From Paramecium sonneborni (taxonomy: Eukaryota; Ciliophora; Oligohymenophorea; Peniculida; Parameciidae), in contig CAJJDN010000177.1 of assembly GCA_905182985.1 (NCBI GenBank), positions 20,173 through 84,172 of the forward strand: a stretch of 64,000 nucleotides of DNA, read 5' to 3'. Positions 36,088-47,255 of this stretch are shown piece by piece. Both the position numbers and the translations under genes were made by a program. The notes beneath the pieces are model-generated. The model did no database searches and was not told where the DNA came from. It saw only the letters and a program-made list of their open reading frames with translations. The first letter of the stretch is position 1; the number at the start of each line of letters is the position of its first letter.

Positions 36088-37552
36088 TCATATTTCTACT
36101 TTATTTCTAGAAGATTAAGTAGTTTTATATAATGAATTAGAATTATTGACAATTGGAAATAATTCGTTTTTTACATTAGATTATTTAAGTCTTCGATTAA
36201 TATAGTTATTAATAACTTTATGTTATAGAAAACTGCTATAAATGGATGTCTTTGTTGATCCTGGAGGTATTAGATCATATTTAATTGGTTCATTATCATA
36301 AATTTCAGTTCTAATTAATCTTTTATGTTTTTTAGGTATTACTATAACTTTTTCTGCTTCGCTTGAATAAAGTTTAGTAAAGCAATAGCTACATAATGAG
36401 ATTGTTTAATTAATAAAAACTGTGTTTTTACGAAATTCTTAATATTCTTCTAAAGTCATTCTTGGATACATTAATTTGATTACTCTAGGGATCAGTTGGG
36501 TTGGATCTATTTTTAGTTATTATGCATTCAATCTATATGATTTAGGAGATTAAATTTAAGATCTATGATCAGATCCGGATTCCCAATAATGAATCAACTC
36601 TTTTAATTTGACTTTTGAAAATTCTATTTAATTTTTCTCTTCATCACAAACTATGCATTTAGAATTATCAGATAATGTAATAGGTTTCGGATAGTTCAAA
36701 AGCTCTTTAGTGACCTTTTTAGTTATCGAAAAATTGGCTTATAATTAGTTCTATTTATTACGTAATGTAAATTTAGAAGGTACATTGAATGTTGATAAAT
36801 TGGAACATATTATAAGATATATTTATCCTTTCTTTGATAATTTAAATATCAATTCCATTAATGTAATCTCTTTTTAGTTTTAAGTTACATTGATTACATG
36901 AGACATAATTAATCCACATAATAATTCTAATCTTTAACAAAACTAAGTCCCTTATAAACTAAAAATCTGAAAAATTAAATTTTACGTTGATTATTCTACA
37001 GGTCCATTTGGTGTTTCGAATGTCACTGCTCTTTAATAAATATCAGCTTTCTACATCATAATTGGATATTTATTAGTGAAAACTTCAAAATAACACAAAT
37101 TGTTTCCCCATGTACATTTTATAACTTCATTCTTCTCAGCTAAAAAATAATTATAAAAATCTACATTTTGGATAAATGAATTTCTATAAATAACCCTCTG
37201 TTTCATAACTCATTTGAGATATTAATTAGCTTAGAAGATATTGAGAAAGAAATTCAAATTCAGTTTAATTGTCTTTCTTTACAATCCAAGCAGCACATAT
37301 TTCATGATTATCCTTTTAATCCCTGATAAAATCTTATAAAATTGACTCTAAGTTTAATTTTGTTTTGCTTTTTCTCATTATTTAAGAATCAACACTATAA
37401 TACCAAAAATGAGGTTATCCTTAAATTATTTATATTGTGTCAGGAATGTCTAAGCGTATATTGTTTTTGAAAATTGGATCTTAAAGCCATAACAAATGAA
37501 TTAGATTGAAATTGAATCCGCATCCTTCAAGCTAAAACTTATTAAAACTCAT
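36088..37552 (-). CDS. Unknown 479-residue protein with two CxxC pairs
   Basis: MSFNKFQLEGCGFNFNLIHL starts an apparently globular N-terminal half (KDNHEICAAWIVKKDNQTEF; YETEGYLQKFIYPK) that crosses one 25-nt intron. It continues EVIKCTWGNNLCYFEVFTNK and VTFETPNGPVE. The second half has CIVCDEE (about residue 290) and, after LMYPRMTLEEYQEF, CSYCFTKLYSSE. Together these could form one split zinc site. The frame is exactly 480 codons. Globular composition and few repeats suggest a conserved protein, but I cannot name it. A ciliary role is possible and unproven. Confidence 0.75.
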
Positions 37553-38393
37553 TAATTTTTGTATTACAAAAATTAATTATCATTATTTTCCTTCTCATCA
37601 ACTTAAATAATTTCATATTGCTAATCATAATATTTATCCTCATTCATAATGAGATTAACTTTTATTTCTCATATATTTTTTAACCCAACAATAATCTAAA
37701 AATTTAAAACTGTTATTTTATCTTTAATTTAAACAAATAAATTACTTAAGAAATGATTATTTTTCAAAATTTTATTTTGATGAATTGTGTAAATGTTAGA
37801 ATTCAATGAACAATTAATATTTTAATACTAATTGAAATAATATGTTCTTGTTTTTTTAAAAAATATACTTTTTCAGAGATATTATTTGTTAATATTAAAT
37901 TTTTTAGAATGATTTTAGACTTCAAAACTAATAAATCAAATTTTATTAAGGCAATTAACAATTGATTTTTTTTTTTGCAATAATATAAATTAAAAATGAG
38001 ATACTTGCTTGATTATAATGATATATTTAAAAATTAACTGTGTATTACAATTCAATCATTATCACTATAGCTGAGATTTCATCATTCTTTCTTTTCCATG
38101 TTCTGTCATTGCCTACGAAATTTATATTAATGAGACTTTTATGAAGGAGATTTACCCAATCGATCTTGAATTACAATTATTATTTTCATTACTCATTTTA
38201 ATATAGAAATAAAGATTTATTAATGACTTAATTTTTAATTTGAGTTTATTAGATTTGATTATTTATTAAGTAAGTTTTTAATTGTTATGATTAATTATCA
38301 ATTTAGGAAATTAGCCAAATGATTTATCAAGAATATCTGAAATGAATTAATTATTCATTTTTTTATTAAGAAAATAAATCTTTTTATTTTTTC
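37553..38393. other. AT-rich intergenic region
   Basis: About 840 bp without a supported gene. A short minus frame from 37647 (MNEDKYYDQQYEIIQVDEKE) is open for 35 codons just upstream of the CxxC-pair gene but has no intron joining it with a TAG, CAG or AAG acceptor. Confidence 0.5.
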
Positions 38394-38663
38394 TCAATCA
38401 GCAATAAATTTTTTCCAAGAGCTTTCAATTTCTTTTAAAATTAGATAACTATAACAATTTTTAATGAAATGTTGCTATATTAGGATAACATAATTCTTTA
38501 ACTTCTTATGAAATATCCTTAAATGCTGAGTCCATAACACTTAATAAAGATGCCTTAAGGTTTTTATTAGGCTGTTTTATACATGCTAATGACTTCTTTA
38601 ATTTAGATATGATGTTTCATTAATAATTTTTGTCATTTCTACTTGAAATTCAGATTCATCCAT
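38394..38663 (-). CDS. Very small protein, 64 residues (copy 1)
   Basis: Reads MDESEFQKSLACIKQPNKNL, KASLLSVMDSAFKDISQE, then QHFIKNCYSYLILKEIESSW and KKFIAD. Two introns are needed: 47 nt (GTAGAAATG..TTAAAG), which is long for Paramecium, and 28 nt (GTTAAAG..ATATAG). Length minus introns is 65 codons. Looks like a small helical subunit or adaptor; no family recognised. The duplicate is at 39602-39871. Confidence 0.5.
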
Positions 38664-38845
38664 CAATTAAATACCTGTTAGTACATTGAGAATTCTTAAA
38701 AAATATATTATTTATTCTCCTCAATAAATAATTTTAAGTCTCTATGAAGTATTTAAATTGCTATTTTTAGTGGAGTTTATAAATTTAATAATATAAAATC
38801 CTTTAATAATAATAATCCTTTATTATTTTAAATAGATTCCAAATT

Positions 38846-39521
38846 TCAATCATTCTATTATTCCCATTTCACACATCTATTATTTAGCCATTCTCCAATT
38901 GTCAAAATATCATTTTCTATATATTTCGATTCTCCTTATAATTATCCATCTACCCAATTACTCTCAAATCTACATCCATCCGGACATTTGAATAAACCCT
39001 CACCATTTTTCATATCATTTTTATATTACTTTTAATTTCATTATATTCTTACACATTAAAATATATTTCCATTCTCAAATACTATTTATGCTCTACCTTC
39101 TTTTCTATTATCTATCCACTTACCAAACTTAATTAAAATACTATTCTACCAAATAATTTCATTCCATTTGGATATATGTAAACTCCATCTCCTGAAAAAC
39201 TATCCTTTTAAAATTATCCTTCATATGATGATCCATCAGGAAATTTTATTTTCCCTTGACCATGTTTCTTTCCTTCCTCAAATGTTCCCTCATATTCAGT
39301 TTTATCTGCAAATATCTCTTTTCCTATACCATGCTAAAATCCATTATGCCACTTCACTTAATATAACTTATTATTACCCAACCAATATATTTGTCTCCAT
39401 TTTTTCTTGTATAGATACCCCAACCTTCTGCAAATCCATTCTTCATTTCTCCTTCATATGTATCTCCCTCTGTAAATTCTACATTCTCATAATACTAAAT
39501 ATTTTCAGCTGAACAATTTCC
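38846..39521 (-). CDS. MORN-repeat protein, copy 1, cut at its start codon
   Basis: Same sequence as 40054-40732 but the ATG and the first base of codon 2 are lost at the N at 39522. Not a second gene if the duplication is an assembly overlap. Confidence 0.85.
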
Positions 39522-39522
39522 N

Positions 39523-40729
39523 CCAAATGATTTATCAAGAATATCTGAAATGAATTAATTATTCATTTTTTTATTAAGAAAATAAATCTTTTTATTTTTT
39601 CTCAATCAGCAATAAATTTTTTCCAAGAGCTTTCAATTTCTTTTAAAATTAGATAACTATAACAATTTTTAATGAAATGTTGCTATATTAGGATAACATA
39701 ATTCTTTAACTTCTTATGAAATATCCTTAAATGCTGAGTCCATAACACTTAATAAAGATGCCTTAAGGTTTTTATTAGGCTGTTTTATACATGCTAATGA
39801 CTTCTTTAATTTAGATATGATGTTTCATTAATAATTTTTGTCATTTCTACTTGAAATTCAGATTCATCCATCAATTAAATACCTGTTAGTACATTGAGAA
39901 TTCTTAAAAAATATATTATTTATTCTCCTCAATAAATAATTTTAAGTCTCTATGAAGTATTTAAATTGCTATTTTTAGTGGAGTTTATAAATTTAATAAT
40001 ATAAAATCCTTTAATAATAATAATCCTTTATTATTTTAAATAGATTCCAAATTTCAATCATTCTATTATTCCCATTTCACACATCTATTATTTAGCCATT
40101 CTCCAATTGTCAAAATATCATTTTCTATATATTTCGATTCTCCTTATAATTATCCATCTACCCAATTACTCTCAAATCTACATCCATCCGGACATTTGAA
40201 TAAACCCTCACCATTTTTCATATCATTTTTATATTACTTTTAATTTCATTATATTCTTACACATTAAAATATATTTCCATTCTCAAATACTATTTATGCT
40301 CTACCTTCTTTTCTATTATCTATCCACTTACCAAACTTAATTAAAATACTATTCTACCAAATAATTTCATTCCATTTGGATATATGTAAACTCCATCTCC
40401 TGAAAAACTATCCTTTTAAAATTATCCTTCATATGATGATCCATCAGGAAATTTTATTTTCCCTTGACCATGTTTCTTTCCTTCCTCAAATGTTCCCTCA
40501 TATTCAGTTTTATCTGCAAATATCTCTTTTCCTATACCATGCTAAAATCCATTATGCCACTTCACTTAATATAACTTATTATTACCCAACCAATATATTT
40601 GTCTCCATTTTTTCTTGTATAGATACCCCAACCTTCTGCAAATCCATTCTTCATTTCTCCTTCATATGTATCTCCCTCTGTAAATTCTACATTCTCATAA
40701 TACTAAATATTTTCAGCTGAACAATTTCC
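39523..40729. repeat. Exact 1,207-bp duplication, copy 2
   Basis: Second unit, continuing naturally into the start codon and upstream spacer of the MORN gene. Confidence 0.95.
39602..39871 (-). CDS. Very small protein, 64 residues (copy 2)
   Basis: Exact duplicate of 38394-38663, offset by 1,208. Confidence 0.5.
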
Positions 40730-40732
40730 CAT
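40054..40732 (-). CDS. MORN-repeat protein with probable N-terminal myristoyl/palmitoyl signal
   Basis: 201 residues starting MGNCSAENIQYYENVEFTEG. Met-Gly-Asn-Cys is a classic myristoylation (Gly2) plus palmitoylation (Cys4) signal. At least six MORN units follow, for example YEGEMKNGFAEGWGIYTRKN, YIGWWHNGFQHGIGKEIF, YEGTFEEGKKHGQGKIKFPD and YEGQFQKDSFSGDGVYIYPN. Later units (ESNWVDGQLQGESKYIENDI) are more divergent. Three introns (26, 23 and 24 nt, all AAG acceptors) close the frame at 204 codons. MORN repeats bind membranes or act as scaffolds in alveolate cortex and cilia. Inference: a lipid-anchored cortical or ciliary-membrane protein. Confidence 0.88.
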
Positions 40733-41194
40733 TTTATTTTTATTATTATTTTTAATTTAATCTCTATATTTTTATTATTTAACATATATTATCCTCATTT
40801 CGTCAATATACTATAAAAATCAAAATTCAATTTGATAATAACTAAAATTTTAAATCTAAATATATTATTTTACTACTAAATTCATCACATTTTTTACTTG
40901 AATTCAAAAATTTTGGGTTATTATTAGTTATGCATTTTAATTCTTATTTAACTAGAATAACCTTAATATTTATTCATTTCAATTATAAAATAGATAGAAA
41001 ATGTGAATTTCAGATAGAATACTTAAGAAAAACAAAAATGTTAATCAATTTATATTTTATAATAAAAAAAGAAAAGGAATTTAAGGAATATGAAAAATAA
41101 AAAGAGAAAAGCTATTTTTTTATGAGTATAAGGAATGCAAAATTGAATAATTACAAAAAGATTTTGAATTAATGATATAAGGTTGATATAAAGT
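40733..41194. other. AT-rich intergenic region
   Basis: About 460 bp between the start of the MORN gene and the 3' end of HSBP1, both on the minus strand. Nothing gene-like seen. Confidence 0.55.
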
Positions 41195-41459
41195 TCAAAA
41201 TTATTTGCCTTTTTCATTTTCATCATCTGAGAATCCTAGATCATTCATAAGTTCTGTCACACTTTTTTCTATGTCATCAATTCGCTTTCCTAATAAAATG
41301 ATGAGATTTGGATAAGTTACCCATATCATCTATTCTGTTCACAATAGTATTTTGCATTTCATCAAATCTATCTTACATTTGTTTAAGAAGAGTTTGCACA
41401 AAGTTATTAAGCTCTTTAGTGGAGGGATCCTCTGACATCTATTAGACTTTATCACTCAT
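41195..41459 (-). CDS. HSBP1: Heat shock factor-binding protein 1
   Basis: 77-residue coiled-coil protein that binds heat-shock factor trimers and, in other eukaryotes, assists WASH-complex assembly. The family core is clear: LNNFVQTLLKQMQDRFDEMQ, NTIVNRIDDM and, after a 31-nt intron, KRIDDIEKSVTELMNDLGFS, with an acidic tail (DDENEKGK). It aligns with human HSBP1 (76 residues) through the VQTLLQQMQDKFQ and GRIDDMSSRIDDLEK segments. The start is the ATG of MSDKVQQMSEDPS. Total is 78 codons. Confidence 0.94.
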
Positions 41460-41724
41460 TTGAATTTTTTAAAATATATATTATTAACTATAATTAATTA
41501 TAGTGAATATTTATATATAGTGTTATTAATAATTATTGACTTAATTGATATTATGAAGCTACAGTTGAAAGAAGATAATGAGAATTATTAGTAAATAAAT
41601 AAATTAAATATGTTTTTATCAAAGAAAAGAATTTAATTAATATATAGATCTTTTCTATTTTTAATCCTGAAATCTTTTATGAGTATTAAGATTAATCAAA
41701 GAATTCTTTAAGTAAAGTATTTGT

Positions 41725-43655
41725 GTGTATGGAAAGTATGTATATTATAAAGGATATAAAAATGATTGTTGGATTTTAATCAGAAAAGATAGTAAGATTA
41801 TGATGTTCTTAAGTAATATAATTGATAAAATAATCTATCATATAATGAAAACAAAGTTTTGGAGCGCTTATAATGAAAATGTTAAGATTGGAGAGATTTT
41901 GATAAAGTCTGAATTTTAGAGAAAAGGAAAGCTTCGATATTTAGGTGGGAGTGAGACTATGCTGATAATATTCGAGGTTTCAATGAGAGTTTAAACATAA
42001 GGACCCCCAATTCAAAAAGGCTAAGAAATACACAATGATTGACTTTGATCTGAAATTTGAGATGATTCGAACAGCTCCAAAGATGAAACCAGGATGTTAG
42101 ATAGTAAAACTATCAGGAAATGCTCGAGCTGATTAAGTTAAGAGCGAAAATATAGAGAAACTTGGAGATGCGACTGGGTTGTGGCTATTTAGAGATGAAG
42201 ACCATAGGTATGAGTTAGTTGCACATTCTTTGATACTTACATAATGGAGATGGTTCTTAGGAAAGCGTATCAATTAGTATGGGTTCCATCACTTGTTCAA
42301 GGTTTTTAAGAAGATTGGAAAAGGAAACTTTGCATCAGTCTATTTAGCAGAAAGAGTTGAAGATGGATAATAAATGGCTATCAAAGCATTCTCTAAAAGT
42401 GTGGCATATGCTGAAGAAAATGGAAAAGAAGGTTTAATGAATGAAATCAAATTAATGCGATAATTAGATCATCCAAATATTATCAAGTTACATGAAGTTC
42501 ATGAAACAACTAATTCATTGTATGTTTGTTTAGAATTGTTAGAAGGAGGTTAATTATATGAGTAATTGAAGAAAAAAGTCATTTTTTCTAATAAAGAAAT
42601 ATTAACTATTATTAAAGGATTGTTAGAAGGTATTGCTCATAACTTTTGTAATCATAGGTCTAAAACATATACATTCCAAAGATATCATGCATAGAGATAT
42701 CAAATTAGAAAATATCTTATTCAAAAAGCCAAATTAAATAGAGTCTGTATGTCTTGCAGATTTTGGATTAGCGACATTAGTTAATGAAGAAGTGTATTTA
42801 TATTGTAGATGTGGAACACCAGGGTATATAATGAATAATATTAGATAGATTTGTTGCTCCTGAAGTAATCAACATAAAAGATCTTACAACGAAATACGAT
42901 AAAGTTTGTGATATATATTCATTGGGTTTAGTATTTCATTTACTGTTAACTGGTAAGCCAGCATTCACTGGACGTAGTTATACAACAATTGTAAATTAAA
43001 ATAAGGAAGCAAAAATTCAATGGAAATCGTCAGCGTTTGATATAATTCCAAAAGCAGCATTAAATTTATTAAAAAGAATGTTAGAGACAGATCCAAAATA
43101 AAGAATAACAGCAGAAGAAGCATTAAAGCATAATTATTTTAATCCATATCATATTCCAAACATTGCATAATTTGAAGATGAAAATATCGATATAGATGAT
43201 AGTTGTTAATTAGATTAAAGATTATAAAAGATTAACGATCTAAATAATAAGTTTGATATGATGAGAATAAATCAACTTACAAATTCACCTATAAGATCAC
43301 CAAATATAAGAGCAACTTAAACCTAGGCTATGAAAGATTAAATGAAAGAGAGTGTGCAATTATAAGAATAAATGATTATGCATACTCCAGTTATAACTGG
43401 TAGAGTAGAGAGTATTGATGGTATATGTGATATTAATTGAGTTTAATAGATTCTCCTGTTGAAGGTTCAAAATAGCAATAAAAAATAAAAGAAGGTTTAT
43501 CAAAACATAAGAGACAAGAATCATTGAATTTCCTTCAAAAATATAAATAATAATAATAGTAATAAGTTAACGATGATGAATAATTGCATTAATAAGAGGA
43601 TTGTAGAGAACCTGCCATTTAATAAGTGAAATAGAGTTTAAGCAAAAATTTATGA
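41725..43655 (+). CDS. Serine/threonine protein kinase, CaMK-like, with N-terminal extension
   Basis: About 607 residues. The kinase domain has all catalytic motifs: GKGNFASVY loop, AIKAF lysine, NEIKLM glutamate, HRDIKLEN, DFGLA, and APE in GTPGFVAPEVI. Introns of 25, 28, 25 and 29 nt close the frame, including one just before GLKHIHSKD and one inside TPGF. About 200 residues precede the kinase (KKYTMIDFDLKFEMIRTAPK; ATGLWLFRDEDHRYELVAHS) and look like a PH-type fold, common in Paramecium kinases; this is inference. The tail is Gln/Ser-rich with a Gln run. The first exon (from 41725) is less certain, and a conservative start is the ATG at 42035. It lies 59 nt upstream of the next plus-strand gene. 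Confidence 0.88.
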
Positions 43656-43714
43656 TTTACATAAGCTTATGATATATCAATTAGTATTAATTATAGATTA
43701 TTATTAATATTTAA

Positions 43715-46700
43715 ATGGAAAACTAATTTGAACTTGAGTAAAATAATAGGTATATGTGTGATGTGATTAATAGTAAATCTGAAGTAATTCTTGAGAAATG
43801 TCTAACAATGATGAGACCTGAAGGTTTAGAACAGTTTCATTTTAGAATAGAAGAATAATTTTACAGAGTAAAAGTAAATTGTATTAATTTAATGAGTAGT
43901 AAAATAAAGTACTTTTAATACATGAGAAAGAGGGAGATGATTTATAAACCATGTTAGCATATTGGATATAAGAACATTAATAAAGAAATGTAATCATTAT
44001 TATAGATTAAAGAGAGATCTAATAATCCCATATTTAGTTGAACATGAGAACTAAAATCATTATTATGCTATTTATTACATTTTAACAAAATTACGAGTAT
44101 CTAAATTGAATAAATAAGGCTGTGTTTAATATTACTCAAAAAGTTGAATTAGAGAGTGAGAAATTGAAATAATATTTTGAATATTGGTTGAATTTATGTT
44201 CAAGAGAACTTGGAAATTAATTATATAGTGATTGTAAAGTAGCATATAAACGAGTATATCTTATCATATTATTGAGGGTAATCATTGTAATTCAAGGAAT
44301 CGATAAATTTTATAGTAACGGAGAGGTAAGAGTATCATCTTGGTTACCTAAAATATTGCCTGATAATATTAAACTTATAGCTTCAGCCAAATAAGGTAGT
44401 AAAGCATTTGAATATTATTAATCTATTGGTAATCCAATTATTCCTATGTAAGATTTATTTAATTATTTCTAGTGAAAATGAGAGTATTCAAATTTGGAAT
44501 CTTATAAAAAATAATTCATGCATACATAATGCACTTTTACATGTTCCTGAATAATTACGTTGTTAATTACATTTTCTTAAAATATTTTATACTATTCTAA
44601 GTAATCCTTTAGATGAATATACTTAATTAATTACAGATGTATTGGCATAAGCAGAAAGTAATTATGAAAATAATAAATTATTAGAATTCCTTAATGAATA
44701 TGAATTCTTTACTATTCTTGTTAATTAATTTTGTCATCATGATCCTATTGCTTCTTCCATCTTTTGTGTTCTTTCTTATGTGAATAAAGGTATTATCATC
44801 AAATTTATTAATCAAGGTATCTCAATTGATGAAATCATGGCTAGTTGTTAATGCACACAAGAATAGTTTATAAAAGTTTATGATTTTTTCAAGGTATTTC
44901 TTGTTATTATTCTATAGATCTGTTTCCTTGAAAATAATCTAGTCTACGCTATCTATATACTTACTATGAGATAAGCAATCTAATCTATCTAATATAACAA
45001 AAACCTTTATGAGTAATATTTATAAATAATTGAACATTCAAACAACTCTAACAGAAAGTTAGAAGAACTCATCTTTTAATATACAAAAAATAAAAAATTC
45101 TTTAAACTCAAAGAAATTATTATTAATATAGAACATTTTTTAATGCTTTGGAATCCTTATAATAAATTTGAATTGTGTTAATTATGGGATATGTTAGAAT
45201 AAAATGGATATGATTTAGTTATGGAGTATAATAAAGCAGTTGAGAACTTTTAAGCCATTTATAAACCAACAACAGAAGGATTATTTTTCATCATGTTATA
45301 AATTTGTATATTCTTAAGAGAATTTTCTAATTTTGAAAAGTAATTGAATATTTAAATAATAAACTAGAGAAGGCACACCTGCCTATAAACATCCCTTATT
45401 AAGAGGTTAATCAATAGAATTTGAAGAAGTAGGATTATATGGTGAATTAAGTTAATTAAAGATGTTAGCTAAGAAAAAACCAAAATAATAATTAAATGAA
45501 GATTATTTCCCTACTATAATGAATAGTGTCTAATTAGAAAATCTTAATTTAGATATTAAAAATAATAGAGATAGCTTTATCAATTATTATTAATCATAAT
45601 TTGATTAAATTACTTTATAAGAATATCTATAAACCAAATAAGATTTTTTAAGAGAGAAATTGTTATCAACTTCAAAAATTCCAAATCCTTATTATTATAA
45701 AAGATGGTTGTGGGTTTAATTTCCTTGGTTGGCACTTACTTAAAAAAATAATTTCTCAAAGTTAATGTAATTTTATGGAAAAGATTCTACTTAATATATG
45801 TCAATCCAAGAAGAAATACTAATAAATTAAAAAGCCATTCGATTAGTAATAAATGCAAAGAGTTCAAAAGATAAATCTATTCATAAATTACCTGATATTA
45901 AATAAAGATATTATAGTCCAACAGTTAATAAGGATGAACCTATAAGAAGATTTAATCAATCTTTAGAAAAAAGCATAGATAGAGTGCCATCTTCAGGAAG
46001 AAGAGGAGTACCAGAGAACAAAAAGAAAGGATTATACATTAAAAAATACAATTAATTGTAATATTAAAAGTAATATATTAATTCAATTATTATAGTTAAT
46101 AATTAAAGAATAAATTAAAAGAATTATAAACAATCAAATAAAACCTTTATCCATAAGAAGCAACAATTGAAGCTTATAGATTAAATGATTTAACAAAGAA
46201 TCAAGGAGATGAAATGAAAAAACAGATGGATAATTTACAAGGAGTTTAGAATGAAATGAAAAGAATGTAAACAGTTTTGAAATTATGTTAATTCAATTAA
46301 GATTAAAATGAGGAAAGAGTGTAATAATTGTTCAAACATTGTAAGAATTTAGATAGAATGATAAATGAATATAAATTAATAACTAGGGAATTAAGTGATA
46401 AATTAAGTTTATATAAACAAAAGACTAAATCGGAACCAAGTAAACCTTAAAAACAACAACATATATCAAAATAGTTTATGACGATGAAAGATTTAAGTTC
46501 AGTTAGTTAAAAAGTAGTAAATACAAATGGAAATATTAATTTAAATGATTATAAAGTTAAAGTTACATTTGATATGTAAGATTAAAATTAATAAAATCAG
46601 CATAATAAGAATTTGAATTTAAAGCATTCGAATTCAATAAATAATAATATATAATAATAAGATAAACTAAGAGAAACATAGACAAGATTAATGTTGGAAT

Positions 46701-47255
46701 AAATGCCATCAAATAGAATGATCACACCTGGATATAGATTATCACTTAAACCAAAAGGGGATGGTGGTGATCAAATAGATTTTCATATTTTAGAATAGAT
46801 TAGACATCTTCATTCTTTAGGAATTGCTAATACTTATAATAATCCAACATTTGATGAATTTCTAAATCATCTTACAAAATTTAATGAATTAAATTTAGAA
46901 GTTTAGGAATGTTAATTAAAATTAAATGAAGTGAGAATAAAGAAATAAGAGAAACAAACATTTTTAAAAGTAACAAATTTAATATTAATTAATAAAGATA
47001 TTACAAAAAAATGAGAAACCTCAAGATTAAAAAGCTGAGTAATTTATATCTTCAGACGATGTAGATAAATTGAGAAGAGCAAATGATGCTAAAACAATAA
47101 CCTTGAAAAAGTTAAAGTAACATAAAGCAGTATATGACTTTTTCCATAGTAATTTACATAAAGATGTTAATGCATTTATTCCAATAAAAGATAACTTAAA
47201 TTTAACCTAAATATTTAGTGTGATTTTAACTAATTAATTTTCATTATAATCATGA
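43715..47255 (+). CDS. Degenerate STAND/NACHT-type NTPase with C-terminal coiled coils
   Basis: 1,112 residues; eight introns (22-28 nt) close the frame exactly. Residues ~55-220 follow the NTPase layout seen in nephrocystin-3-type proteins. KVLLIHEKEGDDLQTMLAYW is where the Walker A loop (GxxGxGKT) should be, VIIVIQGIDKFYSN is the Walker B position, and SSWLPKILPDNIKLIASAKQ matches the usual SWLPxxLPxxVKLIxS stretch. Both nucleotide motifs are eroded: no GK[ST], and Gln replaces the first Walker B Asp. A helical, TPR-like region follows, then basic linkers and coiled coils (QLKNKLKELQTIKQN; KKQMDNLQGVQNEMKRMQ). Its stop overlaps that of the convergent gene. Inference: a pseudo-NTPase scaffold, perhaps ciliary. 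Confidence 0.78.

Larger units (their letters stand above)
38315..39521. repeat. Exact 1,207-bp duplication, copy 1
   Basis: Identical to 39523-40729, with a single N at 39522 between them. It contains the small unknown gene and all but the start codon of the MORN gene. Same pattern as the 1,241-bp duplication, so most likely an unmerged contig overlap. Confidence 0.95.

Noticed and set aside
39168..39512. 114-codon plus-strand frame, repeated at 40376-40720
   Set aside because: Antisense to the MORN repeats; its two copies reflect the duplication, and its Cys/His/Ile/Leu-rich composition is that of a shadow.
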